A stretch of DNA of 14,208 nucleotides from Planctomycetota bacterium (GTDB lineage: Bacteria; Planctomycetota; Planctomycetia; Pirellulales; UBA1268): NCBI GenBank assembly GCA_003670825.1, contig QWQL01000071.1, forward strand, positions 1-14,208. The letters run 5' to 3'. The position numbers and the translations under genes were made by a program. Each line of letters starts with the position of its first letter. Position 1 is the first letter of the stretch. The notes below the pieces were generated by a model. That model had not been told where the DNA came from. It was given only the letters and a program-made list of their open reading frames with translations, and searched no databases. Below are positions 12,970 through 14,208 of this stretch, piece after piece.

Positions 12970-14208
12970 TTAGTGGAGCCGCATGCCCGGGAGGGCGCCG
13001 GAGTCGGGCGCGAGCAGGTAGACACCCGGGGCCCCCGCACCGCTGGCCGCCACCACCATGCCCTCGCTGAGCCCAAACTTCATCTGCCGCGGTGCGAGGT
13101 TCGCCACCACGACGGCCAGCCGGCCGACGAGCGCTGCGGGCTCATGAAAACCCTTGATGCCGGCGAATACCGTTCGCGTGGCATCGCCACCGAGGCTGAT
13201 CGTGAGCTTGAGCAGTTTCTTTGCCTCGGGCACCTCCTCCGCCGCCACGATCCGGGCGACGCGGAGATCGATCTTCGTGAAGTCGTCGATGGTGCACTCC
13301 GCGGCGAGGGGCTCGGCGGCGAGGGGCTCAGCGGAGTCAGTTACGGCAGGGGCGTTGGCGTCCATCGGGGTTTCTCCTGGGGTTGGCTTCTCGTCGACGG
13401 CGGCGGCCTTCGACGCATCGATGACCGCCGCGATCTGGGCGGCCTCGACTCGTTTCATCAGCGGACTGAAGGGGGCGACCGGCAGGCCCGCGAGCGGCGT
13501 CTGCGACTCCTCCCACGAGCGGATCGCCCCGCCCACGAGTTCGCCCGCCTGCGCCGCCAGCGTTGGCAGCACGGGGGCGAGGTAGACGGTGATCTGGCGA
13601 AACAGATTGAGTGCCACGCTCGCCACCTCCTGGAGCCGGCCGGCGGCCTCGGGGCCGGCCTTGGCCAGCTTCCAGGGCTGCTCGGCGTCGACGAAGGCGT
13701 TGGCCCGGTCGGCGGCGAGCATCACCAGCCGCATCCCGCGGGCGAAGTCACCGGCCTCGTACGCGGCCGCAATCTCGATGCCGTCGGCGGCTGCCTGATC
13801 GAAGAGGCCGCCGTCGGCAGGATACGTCGCGGCCAGCCCCGTCGCCTCCAGCCACCGCGCGGTACGGCTGGCCAGGTTGACGACCTTCCCCACGAGGTCG
13901 GCGTTGGCCTTCGTCATGAACTCGTCGAGGTTGAGGTCGATGTCGTCGATGCCACCGGAAAGCTTCGCCGCGTAGTAGTAGCGGAGGGCGGCGGGATCGA
14001 GGTGCTCCAGCCAGGTCCGCGCCAGCACGAACGTGCCGCGGCTCTTCGACATCTTCTGCCCGTTCACGGTCAGGAACCCGTGCACGCGAACCTTTGTCGG
14101 TAGGGCGAGTCCGGCCGCCTCGAGCATGGCCGGCCAGAAGAGCGTGTGGAAGTAGATGATGTCTTTGCCGATGACATGGTGAATCTCGGCGGGCGTGCCC
14201 GCGTTGCC
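12970..14208 (-). CDS. metG: Methionine--tRNA ligase, C-terminal part (5' end outside window)
   Basis: Class I aminoacyl-tRNA synthetase that charges initiator and elongator tRNA-Met. The frame is open from the right edge; 412 codons and the stop are visible, and the N-terminal part with the HIGH motif lies outside. Seen: GKDIIYFHTLFWPAML (visible residues 14-29), VHGFLTVNGQ then KMSKS (52-56), the signature ATP-binding loop, followed by the anticodon-binding alpha-helical region (LDEFMTKANADLVGKVVNLA). A low-complexity linker with the repeat AEPLAAEPLAA leads to a Trbp111-like C-terminal tRNA-binding domain (IDDFTKIDLRVARIV, LAVVVANLAPRQMKFGLSEGM, ending SGALPGMRLH). That appended domain marks the longer, dimeric MetRS type. 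It lies at the far end of the minus-strand cluster; its stop is about 20 bp from the TATAAT box for the next genes. Confidence 0.95.
   Translation of the reverse strand, partial: GNAGTPAEIHHVIGKDIIYFHTLFWPAMLEAAGLALPTKVRVHGFLTVNGQKMSKSRGTFVLARTWLEHLDPAALRYYYAAKLSGGIDDIDLNLDEFMTKANADLVGKVVNLASRTARWLEATGLAATYPADGGLFDQAAADGIEIAAAYEAGDFARGMRLVMLAADRANAFVDAEQPWKLAKAGPEAAGRLQEVASVALNLFRQITVYLAPVLPTLAAQAGELVGGAIRSWEESQTPLAGLPVAPFSPLMKRVEAAQIAAVIDASKAAAVDEKPTPGETPMDANAPAVTDSAEPLAAEPLAAECTIDDFTKIDLRVARIVAAEEVPEAKKLLKLTISLGGDATRTVFAGIKGFHEPAALVGRLAVVVANLAPRQMKFGLSEGMVVAASGAGAPGVYLLAPDSGALPGMRLH
13301..13334 (-). repeat. 15-bp tandem repeat in the metG linker
   Basis: Two near-identical 15-bp units (13301-13315 and 13316-13330, differing at the last base) plus four bases of a third encode the repeated peptide AEPLA in the linker between the anticodon-binding region and the C-terminal tRNA-binding domain. 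In-frame repeats of this kind change linker length without harming the enzyme. Confidence 0.75.

Noticed and set aside
12523..14103. 526-codon plus-strand open frame opposite metG, the usp-like ORF and part of epmA
   Set aside because: It spans several genes antisense, is rich in Arg/Gly/His and shows no recognised motif; the opposite strand has KMSKS and other MetRS signatures.

Overview
The window is high-GC DNA (roughly two thirds G+C), densely coding, with short gaps and many stop/start overlaps. Several features suggest a planctomycete, probably of the Pirellulales/Pirellulaceae type: a WD40 protein fused to a C-terminal domain resembling the F5/8-like tail of planctomycete PSD1/DUF1553 proteins, a fucose-isomerase-like protein of a type I recall from marine Planctomycetes, and a membrane-anchored GspE-like protein beside pilT. 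This placement is inferred from protein style, because no rRNA is present.

Region 1 (1-3177, minus strand) is a sugar-catabolism pair. An L-fucose-isomerase-family protein is followed, after a probable intrinsic terminator, by a xylulokinase-like FGGY kinase that runs off the left edge. The divergent gap (3178-3331) holds a perfect 9-bp inverted repeat next to a TATA-like element and could control both this pair and the divergent gene. Region 2 (3332-4963, plus) is an exported WD40 beta-propeller protein with a proline-rich hinge and a C-terminal jelly-roll-like domain.

Region 3 (5026-11804, plus) is one continuous, tightly spaced run: an anchored hypothetical protein, thiS, thiG (thiazole synthesis), hisF (histidine/AICAR synthesis), a pilT-family ATPase, a membrane-anchored GspE/PilB relative with almost all catalytic motifs degraded, a CvpA-like four-helix membrane protein, and a DUF4190-like membrane protein. 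The last four genes overlap stop-to-start, which suggests translational coupling and a shared envelope or secretion role. No pilin, PilC/GspF or secretin gene lies in the window.

Region 4 (11808-14208, minus) converges on region 3 with only 3 bp between stop codons. In transcription order it holds metG (methionyl-tRNA synthetase, 5' end outside the window), a 34-codon ORF that looks like the N-terminus of a universal stress protein cut short, and epmA (EF-P lysyl-lysine ligase family). A TATAAT box between metG and the short ORF could serve the last two. The genes of regions 3 and 4 are mainly housekeeping.

The most unusual item is the degenerate GspE-like protein in its coupled four-gene cassette. 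The truncated universal-stress ORF and the operator-like dyad come next. No tRNA, rRNA, CRISPR array, insertion sequence or phage gene was seen, and no gap exceeds about 155 bp.
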